Below, one piece after another: positions 26,623 through 37,451 of a DNA stretch of 64,000 bases. A model generated the notes under the pieces. That model did not search any database. It worked only from the letters and a program-made list of their open reading frames with translations, and had not been told where the DNA came from. The position numbers were made by a program, and so were the translations under genes. Each line of letters starts with the position of its first letter. The stretch's first letter is position 1. This stretch comes from Taiwanofungus camphoratus (taxonomy: Eukaryota; Basidiomycota; Agaricomycetes; Polyporales; Taiwanofungaceae): NCBI GenBank assembly GCA_003999685.1, contig CP021223.1, positions 1,302,001-1,366,000 of the forward strand. Direction: 5' to 3'.

Positions 26623-28727
26623 TCAATTTGTCCTGCCTATGCAGGGGTGGGCGGCGCAGCTCCTCGAGCCTCACCGAATCCTTGCTCGGTCGTCAGAGTA
26701 TGCAGCGAAGAGCACAGTACCAGCATGCACTCACCACGTCCACGAGCTCGCCCGCGATATTCGCCATCGCCGCTCCGCCGCTCGCCGTTCGGTTTGCCAC
26801 GATAACCTCCTCGAATGAGTCAGGCAAGAGCGCGGAGGCACGAATATCAGAAGACTCACTACCTCGGTCTCCTCCACGGAAACCCCCGCGGAAACCACCC
26901 CGCTCACCGCCTCGGCCTCGGTAGCCTCCACGGTCACCACCTCGAAATCCGCCCCTTCCCCGGCCGCGACTCCGCATGGGTGTAAAGCCATCGTCTTCGT
27001 GAGTGCGGCCGTTTACATGTGCACCATTGGGCGCCGGAGAGACGGCGCCGTTGACAGCCGGCGTCTCAGGCACCGGAGTAGCATCGACAGACGTGCCAAA
27101 TTTCTCGTGTAGGCTTCCAATGGACGGCAAGCCGCCCTCGTCCTCGTCTGCCCAGCTAATCGTCCCGTTAGCAGTAGCGGACTCGGTGACCAACTTTGTG
27201 ACCTGCAAAAAAATTTGTATGATGAGGGTTTACGGTGCCGAAATTGACCCTACCTCTGATGTCGCTGTGACAGTGACCGAGTCTTCCACGACGTGTCCGT
27301 TGACGTCCGCCTCCACGACAGTCTCAACGACCTCTACCTTCGCTGGCTGCTCGGGTTCCGGCTCGCTTGCAACGTCGGGCCGCTCGACCCATTCAGCCTC
27401 TTCGAAGTTGGGCTCCTCGGCCTGTCCCGCGAGCTCGTCTTCCTGCATAAAGTGGAAGCTACCCGCAGTACCGAGGCTCGGTGGGAGACCTGTAACCGTG
27501 ACCTCGGGTTCTTCGGTGACAGCTACACTCGATTCCCCGGGCTGTTCGTCAGGGGACTCAGATGGAGGCGTCGGTACACTTGGTGGGTTCAACATTATTT
27601 GCGTGATCTCGTGAAGACGCGTGTCTGTTGTGAAGTGAGCGTGAGCCGTAAATGCAAAGCTGAGGAAAAGGAAACGTACATGGTACACCGTGCAGCTCGC
27701 CTTCACCTGTCAGGAAGCCTTGAACAACGTCCGCTTTGCTTTCAGACTCTTCACCGAGCAGAGTTTCAGTAACTGCGTAGATGGCGATACCCTCAGACTC
27801 GTTCAAATTGAGCGAAGGGATGACAGGATGGTTGGTGGAGAGAAGGGAATGGAGACGCAGGAAGCTCAGAAGATCAGAGGTCTTCCGCCGATGGGAGGTC
27901 TATATAATTTGGCAAGTTGTGATCTTCTCGCATAGAAGGATTTGGTGATTCACTCACCTCTGCTGCAACGACAGCATCAAGTAGCCTTTCCCTTTCCCGT
28001 CTTGCAGCCTCGGCCACTTTTGCAGCGACTTCCTGCGCGACCTCAGCTTCATGAGCCTAAACGCAACCATAAACCTAGTGACCGCATGAAGCAGCTGGGA
28101 ACAAGAACAGACCGCGATCACTTTTTTGACTTCTTGTACTTCTTTCTCAACCGCTTCAAGAGCAGGTAGAGTCTTCAGCAGGCGTTTCTGGTCCTCATTT
28201 AGCTTGTCCGGAGCGTCGGAAGAATAAACCTCTATCCGTGACTGTCGCAATACGTAGTCAGCAACTGATCTCAGTCTAAAACACATTGCCCGTAATGCAT
28301 GGTGCCACGGTGGCGATGAGCACAGGCGAACGCATGCCAGCGCACACGAGTGATGCATTACGTGAAATACAGTAGGACGTATCATGCCTCCACTCACGAT
28401 CTTCTTATGTATTGCTTTCAATCGTTTATTGAGAAGCTCGATGATCGGGCTAGTCTTTTGAGCGGACTCGTCCACGGGGGTCTGCGCTTCCTCAGGCTGC
28501 ACCACTAGCTCTGGCGCGACAGACCCCTCCTTCACGTCCGCCTCTGTCGGGGCTTGCTCGATCAGGGCAGCAGAGGTAGAGTCGGAGACGACGAGATCGT
28601 TCGCCACCGGCTCAGACTTGGGCTTTGCGGACTTGCGCTTCTTCTTTTGTTGAGACTTGGACTGTGGAGGGGGTGTGGGTGCGCCGGGTACGATGCGGAG
28701 AGTGGGAGTAGTGGGGGTGTCAGACAT
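26623..28727 (-). CDS. Caprin-like coiled-coil RGG-box RNA-binding protein
   Basis: Starts at MSDTPTTPTLRIVPG (CAT 28725-28727; an in-frame ATG at 28772 is an alternative). Order of parts: Lys-rich head (QQKKKRKSAKPKSE); acidic linker; helical region IELLNKRLKAIHKKI, then SRIEVYSSDAPDKLNEDQKR and LLKTLPALEAVEKEVQEVKK; a second helical block AHEAEVAQEVAAKVAEA, FLRLHSLLS, DVVQGFLTGEGELHGVPYTR; acidic Pro/Val-rich stretch; SWADEDEGGLPSIGSLHEKF; and a C-terminal run of RGG/RGRGGFRGG. The order (HR1-like helices, a DVV-GF-GEGELHGV block, RGG tail) recalls caprin proteins, which bind mRNA in cytoplasmic granules; that link is inference. The last exons continue the box (GYRGKPNGERRSG, EYRGRARGRG) and probably stop at 26623; the final splice is uncertain. 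Confidence 0.7.
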
Positions 28728-29407
28728 GGTGGTGGTTGTGCTGCGAGGCGAACAGGGTAGGGGAGACAGCAAGCGAGATGGTCGAGTGGATGAACTGGTA
28801 AAAAATCGAAGGAGAGGTCACCCTGCTCTTCTGACGGGCGGCTTTCCCACGCGTCTTCTCCCGTTACCAAGTCGAGTCCGAGAATCAGGTCACCTTGCTC
28901 TGCGTCTGTGGGCAGCGTCAACGTCTGACATTGACAATCTCTTTTCTTTCTCCATTCGGGTCTGGGTTCCAAGGCGACAGTGCAAATGTTTGGACATCCA
29001 TCCTCGGTATCACGCGAGTTCGCGAGCTATGAAATGTTGCGCCCGTTGTTCAGCCCTGATCGTTCGACGTCCCCACTGCACAGCTGCCAATTGTCCGGGT
29101 CAAGATTCGAAGAGTAATTTATATCAGCGTTGAGGAATCCCTCATGTCCTCGGAGCGTGTCTTGTGTGTGCCATTCTTAGTTCCCGGCAGTATTAGTTAA
29201 CAGTCGTCCGCAGTATTTATCAGAAATGCACGATCGAGTTGCGGTACGTATATGCTGTACAAACCCGGTCTATATTCGTAGCCGAAACCACTACACCGTT
29301 GATCAGTGGACGGTCTATGTTGAGACGATCGATATCCATGCGGAGACATGCTAGCCTCTATTGGCTGACGGTCTGACCAGTGTGAAAAGGCTCATCTGCA
29401 AAGTTGG
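28728..29407. other. Divergent intergenic
   Basis: Promoter region shared by the caprin-like gene (-) and the BTB gene (+). An ACGCGT hexamer lies at 28849-28854. No gene recognised. Confidence 0.4.
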
Positions 29408-30592
29408 ATGGTCATGCAGTTGACCATGATGCATCTCAACGCCGAATTCAGCTCCAACCGGCACGCCGCCATACTTCAGGAGTTCGAGGTGCCGGTCCGT
29501 CATCCGGAGCTCTGCTTTGAAGATGCAAACCTGGCTGTCGTCACTGGTCGCCAGTACTTTCTCGTGCATCAAGGGCCTCTGTGTCATCACTCCAGCATTT
29601 TCCGGGAGCTCATTGGGTCTCTACAACCGGACGATGGTCGACTACTGGAAGGCCGGCCTGTTCTGCCGTTGCAAGATTCTACGGAAGATATGACCTATTT
29701 CTTGCGAGCATTATACGGGTAACAATCACCGCTTCCAACATGCACACTCACCACCCGAATTAACAGAAGGCCGGAATAGGTTTTGTCTGAATATAGACAG
29801 CAGGGATTTTCTGGCGGCTTCCGCATTGCTTCGCGTTTCGACCAAGTACGGTGTGGAGCATCTCAGGAAAGAGGCCATTCGCGCCATGACTTTATCTTGG
29901 CCTACAACGTTACCCCTGTGGGAGGCTCGCGAGCAGAACGTCACTAACGCTGACGGATTTTATGCCCCTCGTTCTGCGTTACCTCATCCGATGTGCGTTC
30001 CTGCTTTGCGAACTCTTCCCGTTGCTCATGACAAGATAGACTAATTATTGAACTGGCTCACGAGGTCAAAGCACCCGAGTTGTTGCCTTCGGCGTTCTAT
30101 GATCTCTCCCGCTATCTGCCCAGTCAGCTTGCCGTCGGGCACACCAGCCCAATTGATGGTACCGTCCACCAGTTAGCGGTCGACGACCTACTCAAGGTCC
30201 TTCGGGGCAAAGAACAAGCTGCCCGTTTCTTCTCTACGTTTGTCGTGAATGAACTCGAGGGCCGGGCTCCGTCTCAATGGTGCTTGCATCGGAACGAGCT
30301 GCACATGTCCAGCCAGCGTGCATGTCAAATCGCGTTTGAAGCGATTACGTTCGACCTGATCCGTGACATCAACGGCATGGTGTGCAACCGCAACTCGGAC
30401 CCTCTCTTTGCGATCGCTCACACTGTAGTTATGCAAACCAAGGAGGACGTGCCAGGGATGGAGAACAAGGCTTTGTACAGGGCTTGCGAATCGTGCAGAT
30501 TGGAATACGGTGCTGTCGTTGATGCTATCCGAGAGGACTTTTGGAGAAGGATTCCGGAATGGTTTGAACTGGAGGTCCCAAATTGGGGATGA
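29408..30592 (+). CDS. BTB/POZ domain protein
   Basis: Belongs to the large BTB/POZ family of mushroom-forming fungi. The BTB core is HPELCFEDANLAVVTGRQYF, LVHQGPLCHHSSIFRELI, then PVLPLQDSTEDMTYFLRALY. An intron (29719-29800) leads to GRDFLAASALLRVSTKYGVE and HLRKEAIRAM. A second intron (near 29992-30040) leads to ILIIELAHEVKAPELLPSAF, YDLSRYLP and a C-terminal helical half typical of the family, with a Cys-containing end (LYRACESCRLEYGAVVDAIR, DFWRRIPEWFELEVPNWG). Several in-frame ATGs (29408, 29414, 29426, 29429) make the start uncertain. Such proteins often act as Cul3 adaptors, though many fungal members are uncharacterised. Confidence 0.8.
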
Positions 30593-30713
30593 CTCGATCG
30601 ATCTTTGCTGGGTTCATTGTTTGCTGCTTGCTCCTTCATCTTTACAGCCATGCTTTCTTATATTGTCATCTGCGCTCGAATATCACTATTTTGCCGTCAC
30701 TGAGATGCATTCT

Positions 30714-30725
30714 GTCACGCGTGAC
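30714..30725. promoter_or_regulatory. MCB-type palindrome upstream of SPO11
   Basis: GTCACGCGTGAC is a perfect 12-bp palindrome with the ACGCGT MluI cell-cycle box at its centre, 158 bp before the SPO11 start codon. With four flanking bases (TTCTGTCACGCGTGAC) it is identical to the element at 41129-41140. In yeasts ACGCGT is bound by MBF (Mbp1/Swi6 or Res/Cdc10); binding here is inferred. Confidence 0.5.
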
Positions 30726-30882
30726 GTACCGTGTCGACGGCGCATGGATAGATGCGATCTCAGGCTGAGGATCCCGTCTTTTCTACATTTGTTCGGCCAG
30801 TCTCATCAGTCATCATCTATAGCTAGTCGACACCGCTGTCTGTGGCTCACGAATAATCCGTCGTCTTCCGTTATCAGCAAGG

Positions 30883-33061
30883 ATGGCAGACCTAATGACT
30901 TTCGATGATGTCCCTAAACCAGATGGCGACATCACAATAGACTTCGACGACGACGACGAAGAGACCGATGAATGGCTGGAGTTTGATGCCTGCGAAGCTC
31001 TGGGAAATGAATCTGCGCAAGCGATCTTCAGTGCGCTTGATCACGATAACATGCATGATGATGAAGACTTGGTTGTAGACGAGGATGATAATAACTCGGA
31101 AGAAGACGAGATCGATACACGGTAAATGATGTGCGAAATCCCGCCGCTCTCATTGCTGTATTGTTCTGTCTTTCTTACAGCTTAGAGTCAATCGGACGTT
31201 TGGAAACGCTTGCAATTTCGTTTTTATCCCAGCTTTCAGCAGCTCTGCAAAGCTCTGACGAACCTAAGGGAAAGCAAGACAAGAGCAAGAAGATTGTCAT
31301 AGAGCTTGCTGATAGGAGGAAAACGCCTCCGGACGGGTGCGATATTCATTCTGTCTTCGGCGTACTCATACCACTGATAGCTATCTTAGCTCCATGGCTA
31401 CTCGGTCGATCAAATTTCCCCAAAAGGCAAAAGGAGCCAGTGCCAGACCATTCGGTAAAGTTATCACGTTTACTCGCTTTGCTCGTCAACAGTTTCTCGA
31501 CGCATATATGCCGATGCTTTTTGTGATCTAGCGCATTTATTCAGGGTTGTGGACCTGATACACGAGGGTCTTGTTAATGATATCCCTACGACCAAGCGGT
31601 ATGAGCACTTTGTAACACTTTCTGCGTTGGATTGCCCTGGTCTGAGACATTCATAGGGATATCTACTACAAAGACGTCCCGCTATTCAAATCTCAGACAG
31701 TTGTCGACCGGGTCCGTCCACGTAATACGCACATTGTGATGACACGCGCTCATCAGAAAACCAGTTAGTCGATGATCTTGCAGCCACTCTTGACCTCGGA
31801 CGCGCGGATCTCCATGTCGTGCGTTGTGTGATAATTGATTCATGCTTCAACATGCATCAACCAGAATACATCAGCGTGCGGCCTCCAAAGGACTCGTATG
31901 TGGCCACGGACTTGCCATCCAGTTAGACCACGGGGAGATAGTACATGTCAACGATTCAGAGGTTTGTATATTTTGTTCTACCATACAAATGTCTCATGTG
32001 TAAGCACGAAGGGCTCGCTTATACCTGTGGGCGAAGAAATTTCTCGTTTCGAAGTGGATGACAGCCTGTCTTGGGTCCTCATCGTGGAAAAAGAGGTATT
32101 CTCATTGCTTGATTCTGATCTCAGATGAGTCTGATCAGAGGGTGCGAAGGCTGTCTTTCAGACACTATGTCGACTCAGACTTGCCAGTCATCCATCCTTA
32201 CCCGGACCGGGGATTATTGTAACGGTACCGTATGAACATTCTTTTAGACACCTTGACGCCAATTCCGTACAGGGCAAAGGCTATCCTGATGTAGCCACCA
32301 GACAACTCGTAAAGACACTTTCTGACAATCTACCTGCCAAGTACCCATTATTTCTATCATGGATAGAACAGATTGTAACACCTGTGTAGCATACCGATTT
32401 TGGCTCTAGTCGATGGTGACGCCTATGGACTCGATATCCTTTCCGTTTATCGGTTCGGAAGCACAAGTATGCGCCATGAAAGCGAGAAGTTGGCTGCCAG
32501 CAGAATTAGATGGGCTGGAATTTGGACAAGCGAGCTCGCGTGGTAAGATCTTGTACGGAGAGCGCTACTCTGGTGCTGATCTGAATTACACAGCCTGGGT
32601 GTGGATAAGGACACTTTGATACCGATAACGAAGCATGACCAGAAGAAGGTCCATCTTTGTTTCAAGTGTCTATACTCAGTCACTGATCGAAATTTCACCC
32701 AGGCATTGGCGATGCTGAAGCGTCCGGACCTACCAAAGAAATGGAGGTATGTCCTCGGACCGCAGCCGCAGTTGGATGACTTTACTTGCCGTACCGCTCA
32801 TCTCGAGCGACATGTAGGAAGGAGCTGCAGTACATGCTGCACAATCGTCGCAAGGCCGAAATCGAAATCCTCTCCGCTCGCCAATATGGGTTTGGCACTT
32901 ATGGATCAAGCTCTGAGACCCAAGGACCTGACTTAGGCAACGGTGATCAAAGGGCAAGGGACTCTCGTTCTCAGATGACGGACCAAGGACCATCTTTGCT
33001 GCAGTATCTGCTGGAGAAGATCTCCTCGATCGTCGCTGATTATGCTCGGAAGTACTCATGA
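30883..33061 (+). CDS. SPO11: Spo11/Rec12 meiotic double-strand-break transesterase
   Basis: The topoisomerase VI A-like protein that makes meiotic DNA breaks. Start MADLMTFDDVPKPDGD is followed by an acidic head. Next come LESIGRLETLAISFLSQLSA, ATRSIKFPQ and the winged-helix catalytic motif RDIYYKDVPLFKSQTVVDRL, where the second Tyr corresponds to the break-forming Tyr of yeast Spo11. Then SWVLIVEKEAVFQTL, GIIVTGKGYPDVATRQLVK, and the Toprim acidic motif ILALVDGDAYGLDILSVY (D-x-D), which binds Mg. It ends KKWRKELQYMLHNRRKAEIE and QYLLEKISSIVADYARKYS. About ten short introns are needed; for example the one just before 31660 joins KR to DIYYKDV. An unusually long acidic N-terminus (DDDDEETDE, EDNNSEEDE) precedes the core. 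Confidence 0.93.
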
Positions 33062-33456
33062 AGCTGCAAAGTACTACACTATCTGTTCCCTCGGGTGGCC
33101 TCTTGTCCTGCGTACAAGACCTACCGGACTACCACGATGCTGCACAGCCTCGGTCTTAAGGTATCGATCAAGCTGTACGTAGATACGTATGTACTGATGC
33201 TACTAATAATACACATGTATCTATGATCGTTCAAATGTTCATGATCAATAGTACTTGTCCGTTAAGTGGAATGGCCAATTCTACAGGAAGTACGTTCTCG
33301 GGATGGTACAGCATGTTAGGCAGCGGCTGATGCTACAGTCAAGGAGTTCGGTAGCTGGAGTTCCTTTGAGAGTCCGATGACTGATCCTTTTCATCACAAA
33401 TAAATAGCAGCGATAGGCACTGCAGAGGTGCCGCCCATTATGGTCCTTTGGGGCGA
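33062..33456. other. Convergent 3' intergenic
   Basis: Between the 3' ends of SPO11 and the membrane protein gene. Nothing recognised. Confidence 0.4.
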
Positions 33457-34330
33457 CTATGCCCCGGTAGAAACGAATGCCTCCCGATCATCACCCAGCA
33501 GAGGTGTCTCAGAATTCTTCTGCCTGTGTAAGAGTAGCCTATGCAGGTACTCTTCCTTCACAGACTCGTTCCGCGCGGTCGAAGCCGTGCTGCGGCGAGA
33601 GATGGGCGTGGGCTCACGGTCCAGAGCATCGATAGTGTCAATAGTCGCCTCACGCCACGACGGATGCGCAGAGTTAGTCCGTGTCGGTGAATAAACTGAT
33701 ACGGAAGCGACTGAGGATGGATAGATAGGCGAAGGGAGGTTGACATCTTGAGGGGACTCTGCAGCATGGCAGTGCTCACTGTAGGGGTTCGGAAGGGTCG
33801 TCGTAGAAACAGATGTACGATGCTCATGGCCGGTCCGCTTGCTGTCTACTTTTTGGGGTCCATCGGCGGTATGGGATCCGTGTTGCTCAGCCATGGATGA
33901 GAAAGCGTAAAGAGTGGAGGAGCGCATGCTGGTCCGTGGAGAGGATAGCGAGACTGATCCAGGCCGGAGGAGAGGCGGAACAAGGGAGATAAACCGTGTG
34001 GATTCATCATCCTCATCTGTCTCGTCTTCAACGATCATGGTGGTGTGGCTTGGTTGCCGTGACAAGGGTTTCGAAAGAGTTTCCAGATAGGCCTCCGGGG
34101 CACGTCGCCGGCGACGGAATAGAAGTACAAGCAGCAGGACCAAAAGCAAGAAGATAACAACTAGTTGCCGGGTGGTCAGTACTCTACATACACAAAATGG
34201 TTGCTTGCTCACCGCTCTCCACGATTATAGCGATAAAGGCACCCTTGCTGAGGCCTTCACTGCAAGAAAACGTGATGGCCCGTACCAGTGAGGGTGCAAA
34301 GAGAAGTAGGAGAATTGTGAAAAGATGCAT
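33457..34330 (-). CDS. Small type I single-pass membrane protein with Ser-rich cytoplasmic tail
   Basis: I recognise no named family. Exon 1 (34213-34330) encodes a signal peptide, MHLFTILLLLFAPSLVRA, and a short ectodomain (ITFSCSEGLSKGAFIAIIVES). An intron ending near 34164 joins it to the membrane span VVIFLLLVLLLVLLFRRRRR, with a strong stop-transfer Arg cluster. The tail of about 225 residues is acidic then Ser/Thr/Pro-rich (DETDEDDES, SLSSPRTSMRSS, EPTPISRRSTAS) and probably disordered and phosphorylated. The gene diverges from CDC6 with about 490 bp between start codons. Function unknown. Confidence 0.7.
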
Positions 34331-34818
34331 TGCGGGACGCAGCAACCCCCGACCCTACGATTATATGGCAGGACTAGGCGAGGTGACACAAAACGGGAAT
34401 TCTGGCCGTGTGGCACTGCGACAGCGATGAGAAATTGCCATTAGTAGCAGCGGCATACTGAGCGCCGGAAGATCGAACGCCGATGAAGTGTCTTATACTG
34501 CACATGAGAATCTGAAGCATCTTGTGCCGATGGCACAGCAACCGCCCGCAGTCGCACAGAGAACAGCCGCCACATCCAGGCGCGCACAGTCACGTGAGAA
34601 CGCGACGCGCCGCGTTGATCACGTGGAATTACGACGCGCTCGACGCGTTGATGAGGTGGAGTTTGAAACCGCGCAAACTCCGCTGCAAGTTAAGATGTTC
34701 TGCGACTCGGTGGCTTCTTCTCTGTCCTCTCCTTCGACTCCGGCACCCAGCTTGTCAAGACCAAGAAGCATACTTCTCTACTCCTTCAAACATCTTGTTA
34801 GGACCAACACGATCCGCA
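34331..34818. promoter_or_regulatory. Divergent promoter of membrane-protein gene and CDC6
   Basis: It contains two CACGTG hexamers (34591-34596 and 34620-34625) flanking a CpG-rich core with ACGCGA and GCCGCG, and an ACGCGT hexamer at 34643-34648, 171 bp before the CDC6 start. ACGCGT drives G1/S transcription of the fission yeast CDC6 orthologue cdc18 through MBF; the same use here is inference. Confidence 0.45.
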
Positions 34819-36973
34819 ATGCACACGACACGTTCCACTCGCAGCTCAGTCCTCGGAAAGCGCCCCCACCAACCGACAGTTGAAAGCGATACATCATCCG
34901 TCTCGCAATGCGGCCAAGCTTTACCTACACCCGAACCCACTCCCAATCCAAAGCGCGTCAGGATATCCGTAGCTCAAGCCGATGGCGACTCTAATAAGGA
35001 AAATATACCTCCTTTCAAGGGCGAAGTCCTCAACTCGCCTTCTACGAGATCAATGCGTGCCTTACGGCGAACTCATACTGAGATAATTACTGCCTCAAGG
35101 CCTCGAAACAGTAGGTACATTTTTGTGTACATGAAAGCAGGTTCTCTGACGCTCGTTCCAGGTCCTCGAAGGCACGCTTCCTCAGACCTTTTGTCCACGC
35201 CTACTACTCCTGTCACAACACTATCCCATCTTTCATTGGTTACTCCACCCCCTAGTCCTCCATCGGCTTTGATTCCACTGCACGTACGTGTGCGCGCTCT
35301 GCTCCGTCTAACGTGCAGCAGCGTTGTAGACATAGCTGGCCGACATGATGAACGCGAAGTCATCCGCAAATTCATAGCGGACTTCTTCCCCTCGGACAGG
35401 GCTACTTCGAACGAACATTCGGCACTATATATCTCGGGTTCCCCTGGAACCGGAAAGACCGCGCTTGTCAATGCTGTTTTGCACACTCTCCAGGCAGATC
35501 TTGAGGCGCACCACGCGACGGTTCTATCTGTCAATTGCATGGCTCTGAATGGTGTGGACGGCGTCTGGGAGCGGCTAGCGGAAGATCTCAGTGCCGATGT
35601 CAAGCACCCAAAGAAAGACAGAAAAAGCAGAAAGCTGAAAGAGACTCCCAACCAAGTGGTGAAGAGACTACTCACCGAGCGGAAGTCCAAATGGTATGTG
35701 CTCCTGTCCATCACTAGATTCCTCTTACTTATTGTTGCGAATCCATGACAGTATTGTAGTCCTTGATGAGCTAGACCATATAGCGTCTTCCTCTCAATCT
35801 CTTATTTCCCTCTTCACCCTGGCACAGACTTTGTCCTCTCAACTTCGTCTCATTGGGATTGCAAACACCCATACCCTTACATCGTCATCGTCTACCACGT
35901 TGGCTTTCCAGTCGTTGACCGGAGTGGCGACCGTCCACTTTGCCCCTTACACTCCACAGCAACTGCTCGAGATCGTGAAATTCCGCCTTTCACCACTGTT
36001 TGTTGGCGACGATACGGACAGCGCGGAAAGAGCAACAAAGTTTTTACCAATTCCCACATTGACTCTGCTCACAAAGAAAATTGCAGCACAAACAGGAGAC
36101 GTTCGCGCAGTCTTCGAGGTCTTGCGGGGTGCTATCGACCTCGCGGTCAACTCAACGACTTCTCCTGATCCTCTCAACGTGCCTGTACCCACTGTTACTC
36201 CTTCAGACGTTCTCGCGGCACTCAAAGCATACGCTCCAGCGGGTAGTCAGGCTCGCTGCTCGCCTTCGGCATCGTTGCCCACACCAGGGCCTTCACCAGC
36301 AGCTGCACGCAGGCCCAGCGATAGTGAAGTTGTCACCAAAGTACGGGAGCTAGGATTGCATGCACGTTTAGTGCTTCTGGCCATGCTTCTCGGTCGCAAA
36401 CGACTAGATGTTGGTCTAACATTTTCTGGCTCTCTTAGCTCCTCTCCTGGGTCGAGGTCACCAATCAAACGTACTGCGTCTTCACCTAATACTCTTCTAG
36501 CATCCAACAAAGCTGCAGGGATGGACATATCGCAGTTGCACGGTTATTACTCGGCGATCCTGACTCGCGACGAGCACTCTGTCTTTTCACCGGTATCGCG
36601 TAGCGAATTTGGGGATCTCATGGGGATTCTCGAGACTGTTGGGATAGTGGTGCTCTCATCAGGCTATGGAAGCGTCCCTGGGACTCCGTCTAAGTCTGGT
36701 CGGAGAGGATTCGGACGTACAACTTCGTTCAGTATGGGTGTAGGCAAAGGTGGCGGACAGGATGTCCGTTTCGTGGAAGGCATCCGCTTGGATGAGGTCT
36801 CCCGCGGACTCGGCATCCATGGTGCCGACTCAAAAACTGGCGATGTCGTTGACGTGCGCGAAGAAGAAGTGCATGCAATTTGGGAGCGGGAGCGTGTAAG
36901 GATTGCGCGAGAGACAAAAGTGTCCGCCAAATCTGCGGATTCGGACGTGTTTGGTCATGCGATGGAGGACTGA
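34819..36973 (+). CDS. CDC6: Cdc6/Cdc18 replication licensing ATPase
   Basis: AAA+ loader that works with ORC and Cdt1 to place MCM2-7 on origins. Start MHTTRSTRSSVLGKRPHQ. The disordered N-terminus holds clustered [ST]P sites (LPTPEPTPNPKR, VTPPPSPPS) and a KEN motif at residues 60-62 (NKENIPP), as expected for a CDK- and APC/C-regulated protein. AAA+ core: DIAGRHDEREVIRKFI, Walker A SGSPGTGKTALV (about 35433-35468), NCMALNGVDGVWERLAEDL, Walker B IVVLDELDHIA (just after the second intron, about 35754-35785), sensor 1 LIGIANTHTL, sensor 2 region TGDVRAVFEVLRGAID. A C-terminal winged helix follows (VRELGLHARLVLLAMLLGRK, SEFGDLMGILETVGIVVLS). Introns at 35111-35160 and 35695-35750. About 680 residues. 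Confidence 0.92.
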
Positions 36974-37451
36974 ATCAATGACACTGCGACGTTTGCTCTA
37001 TCTCCTTATGCATCGCAGTTCCTCCACGTCTCTTCGAGGGTGCCGGCAGCATCAATTACACTTATGGATTTATGTATTCCTTTATTCCTCCTGACACAAG
37101 CACCGATAATCTTCGCCTCGCATGGTATACCATGGCTCGTCAATGCTTGTATCATCTTTCTCTCGTCAATATCTACCATTTACATCAGTGCTCGGGACTC
37201 GGAAGCAAAATGTTTGTAGAACATGTCGGCTGTCTACCGTTGTAATTTCAATTGAACTGTACTCTCCTCTATTCGTGTTCAGCACTACGTTCTCATCAGG
37301 TACGTGAAGAAGCAGGTACACTGCGTTCCCAAAACATAGACATTACGCCCATACATGGTTGCGGCTTCGCAACCACCCAACAAATGCATCACTTGGAGGT
37401 ATGAATTGATACAGATGATTAGAAACAGAGGTCCGAGTTAAATGTAAACGT
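36974..37451. other. Convergent 3' intergenic
   Basis: Holds the 3' UTRs of CDC6 (+) and the GCP gene (-). No gene seen. Confidence 0.4.
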
